A stretch of 64,000 nt of DNA from DATLLN01 sp963809205. GTDB lineage: Bacteria > Actinomycetota > Thermoleophilia > Gaiellales > JAICJC01. Where the stretch lies: positions 62,001-126,000 of the forward strand of contig CAWEIS010000014.1 in the NCBI GenBank assembly GCA_963809205.1, read 5' to 3'. The position numbers and the translations under genes are program-made. The notes beneath the pieces were generated by a model. That model was given only the letters and a program-made list of their open reading frames with translations. It had not been told where the DNA came from and made no database searches. The first letter of the stretch is position 1, and each line of letters opens with the position of its first letter. This document shows positions 23,883-33,108 of this stretch, in pieces.

Positions 23883-26028
23883 TCACGCCCGCGTCAGCCA
23901 GTCGATGTCGGCGCCGAACAGGCGGCGGGCCTCGGAGGCCATCAGCTGGGAGGCCGGGCGAGCTCAGCTCGGGATCGGCGTCCAGGTGGAGCTGCGCCTC
24001 GCGGCGCGCGGTGATCGCCAGCCTGCGATCGCGGGAGATCCTGGCGTGGCGCAGGTCGGGCACCCCGCTCTGGCGGGCTGCCAGGAGCGTGCCCTCGCCG
24101 CGCAGCTCCAGGTCGACCTCGGCTAGCTCGAAGCCGTCGGTCGTCCGCACCATCGCCTCCAGCCTGGCGGCCGCGTCGTCCGTCGCCGGATCGGCCAGCA
24201 GGACGCAGTAGCTCTCGTGCGCGCCGCGGCCGACGCGGCCGCGCAGCTGGTGAAGCTGTGCCAGGCCGAACCGGTCGGCCTCCTCGATCACCATCAGCAC
24301 GGCGTTGGACACGTCCACACCGACCTCGATCACCGTCGTCGCCACCAGCACCTGCACCTCGCCGCGGCGGAACCGCTCCATCACCGGCCGCCGGTCGGCC
24401 GGCGGCATCTGGCCGTGCAGGACGGCGATCTGATAGCCGGAGAGCTCGCCGGCGGCCAGCCGCGCCGCCTCGCTCTCGGCCGCCGTCGCCTCCGCCGCCG
24501 CGGACTCCGTCACCAGCGGGCAGACGACGTAGGCCTGGCGCCCGTCGTCGAGCAGGCGCCGCATGCGGGCGAACACCTCGTCCCGCCGGGCGCGCGACAC
24601 CAGCCGGGTGACCACCGGCGTGCGGCCCGGGGGCAGCTCGTCCAGCACGGAGACGTCGAGGTCGCCGTAGACCGTCAGCGCCAGCGTGCGCGGGATCGGC
24701 GTCGCCGTCATGTGCAGCACGTGCGGCGCCCGGCCGTCCGATCGCGCCTTCTCCTCCAGCGCGCGGCGCTGCTCGACCCCGAACCGGTGCTGCTCGTCGA
24801 CGACGGCCACCTCGAGGCCCCCGAACACCACGGCGTCCTGGATCAGCGCGTGCGTGCCCACAACGATCTGAGGCTCGCCGGACTCGATCACGCCCAGCGC
24901 CGCCCGCCGCTCGCGCGCCGGCATCCCGTTGACCAGCTGCGTGACGCGCACGTCGAGCGGCTCGCACAACGCGCTGATGCCCAGCAGGTGCTGCGTCGCC
25001 AGCGTCTCGGTGGGGGCCATCAGCGCTCCCTGGCCGTCGCGCTCGACCGCCCGCAGCAGGGCGTACACGGCGACCGCAGTCTTGCCCGACCCGACGTCGC
25101 CCTGCAGCAGCCGCTGCATCGGCACGTCCTTCGCCAGATCGCGATCGATCTCGCGCATCGCGCGCGCCTGGGCCCTGGTCGGGTCGAACGGCAGCTGCTC
25201 CAGGTAGCGGCCAACCAGCTCGCCGGGCTTGCCGAGCGACCGCGCCGCCGCCATCCCCTCCAGCTGCCGGCGGTGGCGAACGAGCCCGACCTGGAGCAGG
25301 AACAGCTCGTCGAACGCCAGCCGGCCCTTCGCCGTCCGGACGTCGCCCGGCTCCTCCGGTCGGTGCGCGGCCAGCGTGGCATCGCGCCGCAGGGGCAGCC
25401 TGCGGCGTTGCCGAAGGTCGGCGGGCAGTGCATCCGGCGCGTCCCCGGCATGGCCCAGCAGGCCGTCGACCAGCGTGCGCAGCCGGCGGCTGGTGACCGC
25501 CTCGCTGCCGTGGTAGACCGGCACCATCCCGTGCGTGTGCAGCGCCTCGCTGCCCTCGCCGAGCACCTCGTGGCTCTTCGCCGAGATCTCCGCCCCGATC
25601 GACCCGCGCCGCTCACCGCGCACCGAGATCACCGTGCCCGGCGTCAGCTGCTTGACCAGGTAGCGCTGGTTGAACCAGACCACCAGCCCCGGCCCTGAGT
25701 CGTCGTGCACACGGGCCTCGACGATCGCCAGGTTGCGGCGGCGGGTCGGCCGCATGCGGATCGAATCGACCGTGCAGACGATCGTCGCCTGCTCGCCCGG
25801 GCGCAGGTCGGCGATGCGCATCGCGTCCCGGTAGTCCTCGTAGCGGAAGGGGACGTGCTCGAGCACGTCGCCCACCGTGCGCAGCGGGCGCGGACGCATC
25901 GCGGCGAGGCCCGAGCGGAGCCGCTTGTCGCCCGTCGGCGGCTCCTCGAGGTGCGACGGGCGCGGTGCTGTCGCCGGCTCGGGAGGCGGCCCGTCGAGCG
26001 CCGCGCCGGCGAAGCCGCGGAGCGTCAT
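23883..26028 (-). CDS. recG: ATP-dependent DNA helicase RecG, one-base frame break near the C-terminus
   Basis: Branched-DNA helicase that regresses stalled forks, about 714 residues when corrected. It has an N-terminal wedge domain, Walker A LLQGDVGSGKTAVAVYAL, VGTHALIQDAVVF, DEQHRFG, MTATPIPRTLALTVYGD, and QLRGRVGRG. The coding frame leaves the family pattern after LHLDADPELSSP near 23955. Dropping one base in the CCCGG run gives ASQLMASEARRLF and DIDWLTRA, ending at 23883; uncorrected, it ends at 23878 inside the repeat. The ATG overlaps the next gene upstream as ATGA. Confidence 0.93.
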
Positions 26029-28493
26029 TCCCCGGCCAGCACCGCCATGCCCACGGTGCCGGGACCGCCGTGCGTGCCCACCACCGCCCCCAGCTCGAGC
26101 ACGTGGTCGACGGACGCGGCGGGGCGCGCGCGGGCGATCATCTCCTGGAGCGACTCGACCGCCGCCGGGCTGCGGGCGTGGCACAGCGCGATCCGCCCGG
26201 GCTGCCCCTCGGCCAGGTGCTCGCAGAGGTAGCGCTCGAACGCGGGCAGGACACGCGACGCGCCGCGCACCCGGCCGTACGCGGCCACCTCGCCGTCCTG
26301 CAGGGTCAGCAGCGGGCGCACGCGCAGCAGCCCGCCGACGGCCGCCTGGGCACGGCCGATGCGGCCGCCCTTGCGCAGGAACTCCAGCGTCTCCACGCTG
26401 AACAGCAGCGACAGCCGCGCCTTCGCCTCCTCGAACCAGGTCACCAGCGTATTCTCGGGCACCCCGCGGACGAGCAGCCGCTGAAGCCCGTCGGCCAGCA
26501 GCAGCGTCGCCGCCGACACCGCCTGAGTCTCGAGCACGACGATCCGCTCACCGCCCGGGTCGAGCTCGCGGGCGGCGAGCTCGGCGCTGCGGGACGTCGC
26601 CGACACCTCGGACGAGATGGGCAGCACGAAGATCCGGCTGTAGGCGGCCAGCTCCTCGAACGCCGCCTGGAACGCGCCGGGCGCCGGCGCGGCGGTCTGC
26701 GGCAGGTCGGCCTCGAGCGGCAGCCGGCGGTAGAACTCCTCCGGCGGCATCTCGACGTAGTCCAGGTAGCTGCGATCGCCCAGCCGCACCGAGAGCGGCA
26801 CCACCCGCCAGTTCGCGGGCAGCGCCTGCGGCGAGCCGGCGTCGGAGGTCGAGTCCAGCACCACGGCGGTGTTCTCGGCCGTCAGCAGCACGCGCCCCTC
26901 GGCCCAGGCCAGCAGCGGGTAGAGCGGCTGGCCGCCGTCGCGCAGCTCGAGCTGCACCTGGGGGTGCGCCAGCCGGGCGCGGGCAAGCCACGGGCCGGGG
27001 TCGAAGGAGTCGGCGTCGCCGCGGAGCAGCACGATGCGCTCGGCGCCGTCCTCCGCGAGCCGTCCGAGCATGGCGTCGGCGGCCGCCGAGGGATCGCCCG
27101 TCGAGGCGACGACACGGCCGTCGACGAGCGCGAGATGCTCGCCGTCACGGACGGCGACGCCGTCGACGCGGGCGTCGCGGACGGCGGTGGTCAGCTCGCC
27201 GTAGCGAAGCGCGGCGTTGCGCCTGACCATCGCGTCCGCCGTCTGCCCCAGCGGCGCGGACGGGCTGTAGCCCTCCATCAGCGCCAGGCCGGTGGCCACC
27301 GATCGCGTCGGCACCACGCGCACCGGCCGGTCGGCGAGTGCCGCCGCGTGCTCGGCGGCCAGGATCACGTTGCCGTTGTTCGGCAGGACGACGACGCCCT
27401 CCGCATCCGCCGCGGCGATTGCCTGGGCGATCTCCCCGGCCGAGGGGTTCATCGACTGGCCGCCGGCGACGATCCGCGACGCGCCGGCGGCGCGGTACGC
27501 CGACTCGTTGCCCTCACCGGCGACGATGGCCACGACCGCAGTCGCTGGGCGGGTGGCGACCACTCGCAGCCGCCGCTCCCGCTCGGCCGTCTGCGTGTGC
27601 ATGTTGGCGATCTCCACCCGGTCGACGACGCCCATCGCCAGACCCAGGGCGAGCGCGGCCGGCGGATCGTCCGTGTGAACGTGCACCTTGACCGTCGGCG
27701 GCTCGCCCACCACCAGCAGCGAGTCGCCGAGGAGATCCAGGTCGCGCTCCAGGCCGGCGGCGTCGATCCCGTCGCCCTCGACCAGGAACGTGGTGCAGTA
27801 GCGGTAGCGCGAGGGCTCGGCGTGCAGCGCCTCGACGCCCAGCGGGCGGGCCGCCGAGATCGACGCCGGCGCGGTGATCCGCTCCCCGCGCGACGCGGCG
27901 GCCGCGCCCCGGGCGAACTCGACCAGCCCGGCCGCGCCGGCGTCCACGACACCGGCGTCGCGCAGCGCCGCGAGCAGCTCCGGCGTACGCTCGACGGCGC
28001 GGTCGCCGGCCTCCAGCATGCGATCGAGCAGGGCCGGCAGCGGCAGGTCGGGAGCGGCCTCGGCCGCCTCGGCCATCTCGCGGACGGCGGTCAGCATCGT
28101 CCCCTCAACCGGCTGGCGGACGGCGTGGTACGCGCTCTCCGAGGCGGCCCGCACGGCCCGGGCCACCGCGCGGCCGTCGATGGCCGCCGGCTCGGCGCCC
28201 AGCGACTCCGCGAAGCCGCGCACGATCTGGGAGAGGATCACGCCGCTGTTGCCCCGGGCGCCCATCAGGGCGGAGCGGGTGGCGGCGCGGGCGATCGCCT
28301 CGCGGCCGGCATCGTCGCCCAGCTCGGCCAGGCCGTTGGTCAGGGCGATGGCCGTGTCCAGCAGGTTGCTCCCGGTGTCGCCGTCGGGCACCGGGTACAC
28401 GTTGAGGTCGTCGATCCGCTGCCGGTGCAGCTCCAGCGCGGCCTGCCCGCCACGCGCGAGCGTCAGCGCCGTGGCGGCGGCATCGCCGGTCAT
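26025..28493 (-). CDS. Fused DhaL/FakA-type kinase and DegV/FakB-type fatty-acid-binding protein
   Basis: 822 residues in one chain. Residues 1-200 are a DhaL (DAK2) domain with LNVYPVPDGDTGSNLLD and LMGARGNSGVILSQIVRGFA, the ATP/Mg site. Residues 220-530 match the middle and C-terminal parts of FakA, including KVHVHTDDP and VVLPNNGNVILAAEHA. Residues 540-822 are a DegV/FakB fold, with VVLDSTSDAGS, FVLPISSEVSATSRSA, LEFLRKGGRIGRAQA and a C-terminal VLELGAVVGTHGGPGTVGMA. Separate FakA and FakB together phosphorylate exogenous fatty acids; fusion would deliver the acyl chain in cis. It follows Asp23, as fakA usually does. Confidence 0.88.
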   Translation of the reverse strand: MTGDAAATALTLARGGQAALELHRQRIDDLNVYPVPDGDTGSNLLDTAIALTNGLAELGDDAGREAIARAATRSALMGARGNSGVILSQIVRGFAESLGAEPAAIDGRAVARAVRAASESAYHAVRQPVEGTMLTAVREMAEAAEAAPDLPLPALLDRMLEAGDRAVERTPELLAALRDAGVVDAGAAGLVEFARGAAAASRGERITAPASISAARPLGVEALHAEPSRYRYCTTFLVEGDGIDAAGLERDLDLLGDSLLVVGEPPTVKVHVHTDDPPAALALGLAMGVVDRVEIANMHTQTAERERRLRVVATRPATAVVAIVAGEGNESAYRAAGASRIVAGGQSMNPSAGEIAQAIAAADAEGVVVLPNNGNVILAAEHAAALADRPVRVVPTRSVATGLALMEGYSPSAPLGQTADAMVRRNAALRYGELTTAVRDARVDGVAVRDGEHLALVDGRVVASTGDPSAAADAMLGRLAEDGAERIVLLRGDADSFDPGPWLARARLAHPQVQLELRDGGQPLYPLLAWAEGRVLLTAENTAVVLDSTSDAGSPQALPANWRVVPLSVRLGDRSYLDYVEMPPEEFYRRLPLEADLPQTAAPAPGAFQAAFEELAAYSRIFVLPISSEVSATSRSAELAARELDPGGERIVVLETQAVSAATLLLADGLQRLLVRGVPENTLVTWFEEAKARLSLLFSVETLEFLRKGGRIGRAQAAVGGLLRVRPLLTLQDGEVAAYGRVRGASRVLPAFERYLCEHLAEGQPGRIALCHARSPAAVESLQEMIARARPAASVDHVLELGAVVGTHGGPGTVGMAVLAGE

Positions 28494-28864
28494 GACGTGC
28501 GCCGGACGCCCTGCACGTGGATCTGGACGGCGCCCACGGTCAGCCCGGTCAGCTTCTCCACCGTGTACTGGACGCGGGAGCGGACGGTCGATGCGACCTC
28601 CGCCAGGTTCAGGCCGTACTCGACGATCACGTACAGGTCGATCCCCAGCGCGTCGCCCTCGCGGCGGACGGCCACGCCCTGGTCGATCCGCTCACGCGAG
28701 AGCAGCCCGGCGACGCCCTGGGTCAGGCTGCGGGCCGCCATGCCGACCACGCCGTAGCATTCGAGGACGGTCAGCCCGACGATCTGGGCGATCACCTCGT
28801 TGGGGATGACGAGCTCACCCTCGACCTCGGGCGACGGCACGATGGACAGCGGCGCGGACGACAT
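28490..28864 (-). CDS. Asp23/Gls24 family protein (FakA-associated)
   Basis: 124-residue Asp23-family protein of the kind regularly encoded just before fakA/YloV. It shows NEVIAQIVGLTVLECYGVVG with the conserved VxGMA-type turn, GIDLYVIVEYGLNLAEVAST and TGLTVGAVQIHVQGVR. The family is linked to cell envelope stress; its exact biochemical role is not settled. GTG/ATGA coupling to the fusion gene and divergence from rpmB mark it as the first gene of the long minus-strand run. Confidence 0.9.
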   Translation of the reverse strand: MSSAPLSIVPSPEVEGELVIPNEVIAQIVGLTVLECYGVVGMAARSLTQGVAGLLSRERIDQGVAVRREGDALGIDLYVIVEYGLNLAEVASTVRSRVQYTVEKLTGLTVGAVQIHVQGVRRTS

Positions 28865-28907
28865 CGGTGACCACTATGACGTGCCGCTCAGTGCCCGAGT
28901 TGCAGGC

Positions 28908-28913
28908 TATACT
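28908..28913 (+). promoter_or_regulatory. -10-like hexamer TATACT of rpmB
   Basis: Near-consensus TATACT ends 10 nt before the rpmB ATG; the bases between (all G/C) hold no Shine-Dalgarno sequence. This predicts a 0-4 nt leader, that is, a leaderless ribosomal-protein mRNA. Confidence 0.55.
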
Positions 28914-28923
28914 GCGCGCCGCC

Positions 28924-29115
28924 ATGTCCAAGGTCTGCGTGATCTGCAACAAGAAGCCGGGGTTCGGCAACAACCGGAGCCGCTCGATGGTGGCCACCAA
29001 GCGCCGCTTCAACCCGAACCTGCAGCACATCCGCATCCTGCTGGACGGGTCGCCCACCCGGGCGTACGTCTGCACCCGCTGCCTGAAGAGCGGCCGCGTG
29101 CAGAAGGCCGTCTGA
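28924..29115 (+). CDS. rpmB: 50S ribosomal protein L28
   Basis: 63-residue large-subunit protein, MSKVCVICNKKPGFGNNRS then KRRFNPNLQ and AYVCTRCLKSGRVQK. The CxxC and CxxC pairs indicate the zinc-binding form. I chose ATG 28924 rather than the longer frame because the extension has no family similarity and the TATACT promoter lies inside it. It is a single-gene unit facing a GNAT gene 7 bp away, with no terminator between. Confidence 0.97.
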   Translation: MSKVCVICNKKPGFGNNRSRSMVATKRRFNPNLQHIRILLDGSPTRAYVCTRCLKSGRVQKAV

Positions 29116-29122
29116 GCCGCCG

Positions 29123-29674
29123 TCACTCCCCGGGCAACAGCGAGTAGATCACCAGGTCGTGCCGCTGCGCCTCGAACTCGAGGAACTGGCGGAGCAGGCC
29201 CTCGCGGGTGTAGCCCGCGGCCTCTGCGGCCCGGCACGACGCCGCGTTGTGCGGCTCGACCAGGATCTCGATTCGCGCCAGCCCGAGCTCGCCGATCGCG
29301 TAACCGGACACGCGCCGGATCGCGCGGCGTGCGATGCCCCGCCCGCGAAACGGGTCGGTCACCCAGTAGCCGAGCTCACCCCGGCCCTGCCCGGCGTTCG
29401 CGAAGTCGATCTCGATCGTGCCGGCCAGGCTGCCGTCCTGCTCGATCGCCAGCATCATCCGCCGGCCGTCGGCCCGCGCCTCGCGCTGGCGGTCGAGCCA
29501 CGCGATGGCGTGCGTCTCGCCGTACGGGGGCTCGCCGAACCGGGACATCGCCGAGATGCGCGCCACCTCCGCGTCCGCGAAGGCCTCGACCAGCTGCGGC
29601 AGGTCGGCGTCCAGCGGCGGCCGCAGCACCAGATCCCCGGCGTCCAGCAGCGGGCCGGTCTCCGGCAGGTTCAA
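29123..29674 (-). CDS. GNAT acetyltransferase, RimJ/RimL type
   Basis: 183-residue acetyltransferase. It has LGYWVTDPFRGRGIARRAIR, the Q/RxxGxG/A acetyl-CoA loop, and LARIEILVEPHNAASCRAAEAAGYTR of the RimJ/RimL group that acetylates protein N-termini or small amines. The ATG overlaps the ribH stop, so it is the last gene of the riboflavin transcript, though nothing ties its activity to flavins. Confidence 0.85.
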   Translation of the reverse strand: MNLPETGPLLDAGDLVLRPPLDADLPQLVEAFADAEVARISAMSRFGEPPYGETHAIAWLDRQREARADGRRMMLAIEQDGSLAGTIEIDFANAGQGRGELGYWVTDPFRGRGIARRAIRRVSGYAIGELGLARIEILVEPHNAASCRAAEAAGYTREGLLRQFLEFEAQRHDLVIYSLLPGE

Positions 29675-30186
29675 TGGCGCGACCGCGGCAGGGTGCGCAT
29701 CAGCCCGGCCATCTCCAGCGCCGCCTCCGCCGCCTCCTCGCCCTTGTTGCCCAGCCGGCCGCCGGAACGGTCGTCCGCTTGCTGCTGGTCGTCGCAGGTG
29801 AGCACGCCGAACGCGACCGGGACACCCGTGTCGCGCGACGCCTCGGTGATGCCGCGTGCGGCCTCGGTGCAGACGTAGTCGAAGTGCGGCGTGTCGCCGC
29901 GGATGACGCAGCCCAGCGTGACGACGGCGTGATGCCCGCCGGCCTCGGCCAGCCGCCGGCAGGTCAGCGGCAGCTCCCAGGCGCCGGGCACCAGCACCAC
30001 GGTCACCCGGTCGCGATCCACGCCGTTTCGCTCCAGCGCGTCGACCGCGCCGTGCAGCAGGCGCTCGACGACCTCGGCGTTGTACCGGGAGGCGACGACC
30101 GCGATGCTGACGTCGTCCGCCGGCCGCCCGATGGTCTGGTGGCAGCCGTCCGGGACGCGGATCTCGCCTGCGCCGGCCTCGCTCAC
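29671..30186 (-). CDS. ribH: 6,7-dimethyl-8-ribityllumazine synthase
   Basis: Condenses the ribityl-aminouracil with 3,4-dihydroxybutanone 4-phosphate to lumazine, the penultimate riboflavin step. The 171-residue product has IAVVASRYNAEVVERLLHGA, LVPGAWELPLTCRRLAEAG, TLGCVIRGDTPHFDYVCTEA and FGVLTCDDQQQADDRSGG. The last normally reads LT-x-(N/D)-x-x-Q-A-x-x-R and is close to standard. Its GTG overlaps the ribBA stop (GTGA). Confidence 0.96.
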   Translation of the reverse strand: MSEAGAGEIRVPDGCHQTIGRPADDVSIAVVASRYNAEVVERLLHGAVDALERNGVDRDRVTVVLVPGAWELPLTCRRLAEAGGHHAVVTLGCVIRGDTPHFDYVCTEAARGITEASRDTGVPVAFGVLTCDDQQQADDRSGGRLGNKGEEAAEAALEMAGLMRTLPRSRH

Positions 30187-31505
30187 GGGGCGGTGAACCC
30201 GAGCGGGGACTCGGTGAAGGGCGAGGGCACGCCCTCCGGCGGCTCCAGCCTGCGGCCCTGGTGTGTGATCGTGTGGCCCATCCGCTCGACCTTGGTGCGC
30301 AGGTAGTCGGCGTTCACCGGGTTCGGATCGGCGATGATCGGCACCTGCTCGGTGACCGTCAGCCCGTAGCCCTCGAGGCCGACGATCTTTCGCGGGTTGT
30401 TGGTCAGCACGCGGATCGTGGTCAGACCGAGATCGCTGAGAATCTGCGCGCCGACGCCGTAGTCACGGGAGTCAACGGGCAGCCCGAGCGCCAGGTTCGC
30501 GTCCACGGTGTCCAGCCCCTGCTCCTGCAGCTCGTACGCCCGCAACTTGTTCAGCAGGCCGATGCCCCGGCCCTCCTGGGCGAGGTACAGGAGCACGCCC
30601 CTGCCCTCGGCCGAGATCTGCGCCAGCGCCCGCTCCAGCTGCTCGCCGCAGTCGCAGCGCAGCGAGTGGAATACGTCGCCGGTGACGCACTCCGAGTGCA
30701 CCCGGACGAGCACGTCCTCCGCGCCGTTGACGTCGCCGGCGACCAGCGCGACGTGCTGCTGGCCGTCGATCAGCGAGCGGTAGCCATGGGCGACGAACTC
30801 GCCCAGGCGCGTCGGCATCTGCGCCGCGGCGATCTGCTCGACCAGCTTCTCCCGGCGATGCCGGTAGGCGACGAGGTCGGCGACGGTGATCATCTTCAGC
30901 CCGTGCCGCTCGCAGTAGCCCACCAGATCCTTGACGCGGGCCATCGTCCCGTCCTCGTTCATCACCTCGCAGATCACGCCGGCCGGCTGCAGGCCGGCGA
31001 GGCGGGCGAGGTCGACCGACGCCTCCGTCTGGCCGGTACGTTCGAGCACGCCGTAGGGCCGCGCTCGCAGCGGGAAGACGTGCCCTGGGTGCACCAGATC
31101 GCCCGGCTTGGCGTCCGGGTCGACGGCGACCCGGATGGTGTGCGCGCGGTCGGCCGCCGAGATGCCGGTGGAGACGCCGTCGCGCGCCTCGATCGACACG
31201 GTGAACGCCGTTTCGTAGCGCGTCCGGTTCTGGTCGGTCATCATCGTCAGGCCGAGCTCGTCGCAGCGCTCCGGCGTCAGCGACAGGCAGATCAGGCCAC
31301 GGGCGTGGGTCGCCATGAAGTTGATCGCCGCGGGCGTGACGCTCTCGGCGGCCATCACCAAGTCACCCTCGTTCTCGCGGTCAGGCGAGTCGACGACGAC
31401 CACCATCCGGCCCGCGCGGATCTCGTCGACCGCCTCGTCGACGGTGGCGAACGGCGAGCTGTCGAGCTCTGGATAGAGCTCCTTGTAGCGCTGGTCGACG
31501 GTCAT
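30183..31505 (-). CDS. ribBA: Bifunctional 3,4-DHBP synthase / GTP cyclohydrolase II
   Basis: Supplies both riboflavin branches: DHBP from ribulose 5-phosphate and the pyrimidine from GTP. The 440-residue protein has RibB in residues 1-205 (VVVVDSPDRENEGDLVMAAE, THARGLICLSLT) and RibA in about 210-410 (VRVHSECVTGDVFHSLRCDCG with the zinc cysteines, LYLAQEGRGIGLLNKLRAY, SDLGLTTIRVLTNNP). ATG 31505 overlaps the ribE stop as ATGA. A C-terminal tail of about 30 residues follows. Confidence 0.96.
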   Translation of the reverse strand: MTVDQRYKELYPELDSSPFATVDEAVDEIRAGRMVVVVDSPDRENEGDLVMAAESVTPAAINFMATHARGLICLSLTPERCDELGLTMMTDQNRTRYETAFTVSIEARDGVSTGISAADRAHTIRVAVDPDAKPGDLVHPGHVFPLRARPYGVLERTGQTEASVDLARLAGLQPAGVICEVMNEDGTMARVKDLVGYCERHGLKMITVADLVAYRHRREKLVEQIAAAQMPTRLGEFVAHGYRSLIDGQQHVALVAGDVNGAEDVLVRVHSECVTGDVFHSLRCDCGEQLERALAQISAEGRGVLLYLAQEGRGIGLLNKLRAYELQEQGLDTVDANLALGLPVDSRDYGVGAQILSDLGLTTIRVLTNNPRKIVGLEGYGLTVTEQVPIIADPNPVNADYLRTKVERMGHTITHQGRRLEPPEGVPSPFTESPLGFTAP

Positions 31506-32108
31506 CTGGGCACCCCCTCGATGGTACCAGAGGCCCCCCGAAATCCGAGCTTTTCCACGTACTTTGCGAAGACGTCGGCCTCCAGGTTGACGGGGCCGCC
31601 GGGCTCCAGCGACCCCAGCGACGTGACCTCCTGCGTGTGCGGGATGACCGTCACCGAGAAGCCGTCGTCGTCGACGTCGACAACGGTGAGGCTGACGCCG
31701 GCCACGGTGATCGAGCCCTTCTCGATCGTGTAGCGCAGCACCTGGGTGGGCGCGGCGAAGCGGAGGTTGACCGCCTCGCCCTCGGGTGTCGCCGACACCA
31801 GGCTGCCGACGCCGTCCACATGACCCTGCACCCAGTGGCCGCCCAGCCGGTCGCCGACGCGCAGCGCCGGCTCGAGGTTGACGCGGTCGCCGGCGCGCAG
31901 GCCGCCGAGGGTCGAGCGGCGCAGGGTCTCCGGCACCGCGTGGAAGCCGCAGCTGAGGCGGTTCGACCGTGGTGATCGTCAGGCAGCAGCCCTCGATCGA
32001 GATCGAGTCGCCGACGGCGGCGTCAGCCGCCGTCAGCGGCGCCTCCAGCACCAGGTCGGGCGCGGGCTGCACCACCGTCCCCAGCTCGACCACGATCCCC
32101 GTGAACAC
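31502..32108 (-). CDS. ribE: Riboflavin synthase alpha chain, one-base frame break
   Basis: Dismutates two lumazines to riboflavin. It begins FTGIVVELGTVV at GTG 32108, preceded by a GGGAGG Shine-Dalgarno sequence. The first barrel reads well to GDSISIEGCCLTITTVEPPQ, then the frame fails near 31947. The next frame resumes FHAVPETLRRSTLGGLRAGD and continues through GHWVQGHVDGVG, EKGSITVAGVSLTV and a stop at 31502. Dropping one base of the GG run restores about 201 residues, the family length. Uncorrected, the frame would run on into ribBA. Confidence 0.9.
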
Positions 32109-32109
32109 C

Positions 32110-33108
32110 TCATACCTCCCGAAGCTCTGCAACCAGCAGGATATCCGGCCCCACCCGGCGCGCCTCCAGGTGCACCGCGGCCGGCGCGGCCGCCAGCGAG
32201 GCCGCCGCCCAGCCGGCGAACACCCCCGGTCCGTCGCCGAGCACGAGCGGTGCGACGAACAGCGCGACGCGGTCGATCAGCCCGGCCGCAAGCAGCCCCG
32301 CGGCGAGCGTCGCACCGCCCTCGACCAGCACCGACGTCACCCCCTGGGCGGCCAGCGCAGCGAGCTCCTCTCCCGCGTCGCCCCGGGCGACGACACCGTC
32401 CCAGCTCGCCGGGTCGACCCGGCCGCAACGGTCGAACACAACGCGCAGCGGCTGGCGCTCCGTGGGCGGATCGACGTCGCGCGCCGTCAGCTGCGGGCGG
32501 TCGTGGAGCGCCGTGCCCGAGCCGACGGCCACGGCCCCGGCGCAGGCGCGCCATTCGTGCACCAGCCGGCGGCTCTCCGGCGAGCTGATCCACTGGGACT
32601 CGCCGGCGGCAGTCGCCGTGCGGCCGTCCAGCGAGGCCGCCGCCTTGTACGTCACATGCGGGCGGCCGAGGAGCTGGAATGTCCGGAACTCGGCGTTCTG
32701 GCGGCGGGCGGCCGCCTCCAGGTCGCCGGCCGCCACCTCGACCTCGATCCCCGCGGCGCGCAGCCACTCGAGGCCCTTGCCGTTCACCTTGGGGCTGGGG
32801 TCGAGCGCCGCGATCACGACCCGCGCGACGCCCGCTGCGACCAGCGCGTCGGCGCACGGCGGCGTCCGCCCGTGGTGGCTGCACGGCTCGAGGCTGACGT
32901 AGGCGGTCGCCCCCCGGGCGTCGCCCGCAAGCCGCAGCGCCATCGCCTCGGCGTGCTCCGCTCCCGGCCGCTCATGCCAGCCCTCGGCCAGCACCTCGCC
33001 GTCGCGCACCAGCAGGCAGCCGACCACCGGGTTGGGCGCAGCGGTGCGCCTTCCCCGCTCGGCGACCTCCAGGGTGCGGCGGAGGAACGACTCGTCGGCC
33101 GGGGTCAC
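32110..33108 (-). CDS. ribD: Bifunctional riboflavin biosynthesis deaminase/reductase
   Basis: Deaminates and then reduces the GTP-derived pyrimidine. The 332-residue protein has an N-terminal zinc deaminase domain (GAEHAEAMAL, then YVSLEPCSHHGRTPPCADAL with the two zinc cysteines) and a C-terminal DHFR-like reductase (HVTYKAAASLDGRTATAAGE, VLVEGGATLAAGLL). The GTG start overlaps the rpe stop (GTGA). Confidence 0.96.
   Translation of the reverse strand: MTPADESFLRRTLEVAERGRRTAAPNPVVGCLLVRDGEVLAEGWHERPGAEHAEAMALRLAGDARGATAYVSLEPCSHHGRTPPCADALVAAGVARVVIAALDPSPKVNGKGLEWLRAAGIEVEVAAGDLEAAARRQNAEFRTFQLLGRPHVTYKAAASLDGRTATAAGESQWISSPESRRLVHEWRACAGAVAVGSGTALHDRPQLTARDVDPPTERQPLRVVFDRCGRVDPASWDGVVARGDAGEELAALAAQGVTSVLVEGGATLAAGLLAAGLIDRVALFVAPLVLGDGPGVFAGWAAASLAAAPAAVHLEARRVGPDILLVAELREV

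Noticed and set aside
24217..25698. 493-codon plus-strand open frame opposite recG
   Set aside because: Arg/Leu/Gln/His-rich mirror of recG codons with no motif; typical of GC-rich antisense frames.
25965..28757. 930-codon plus-strand open frame opposite the FakA-FakB-like gene
   Set aside because: Composition is the complement of Ala/Glu/Arg-rich coding sequence; no domain signature.
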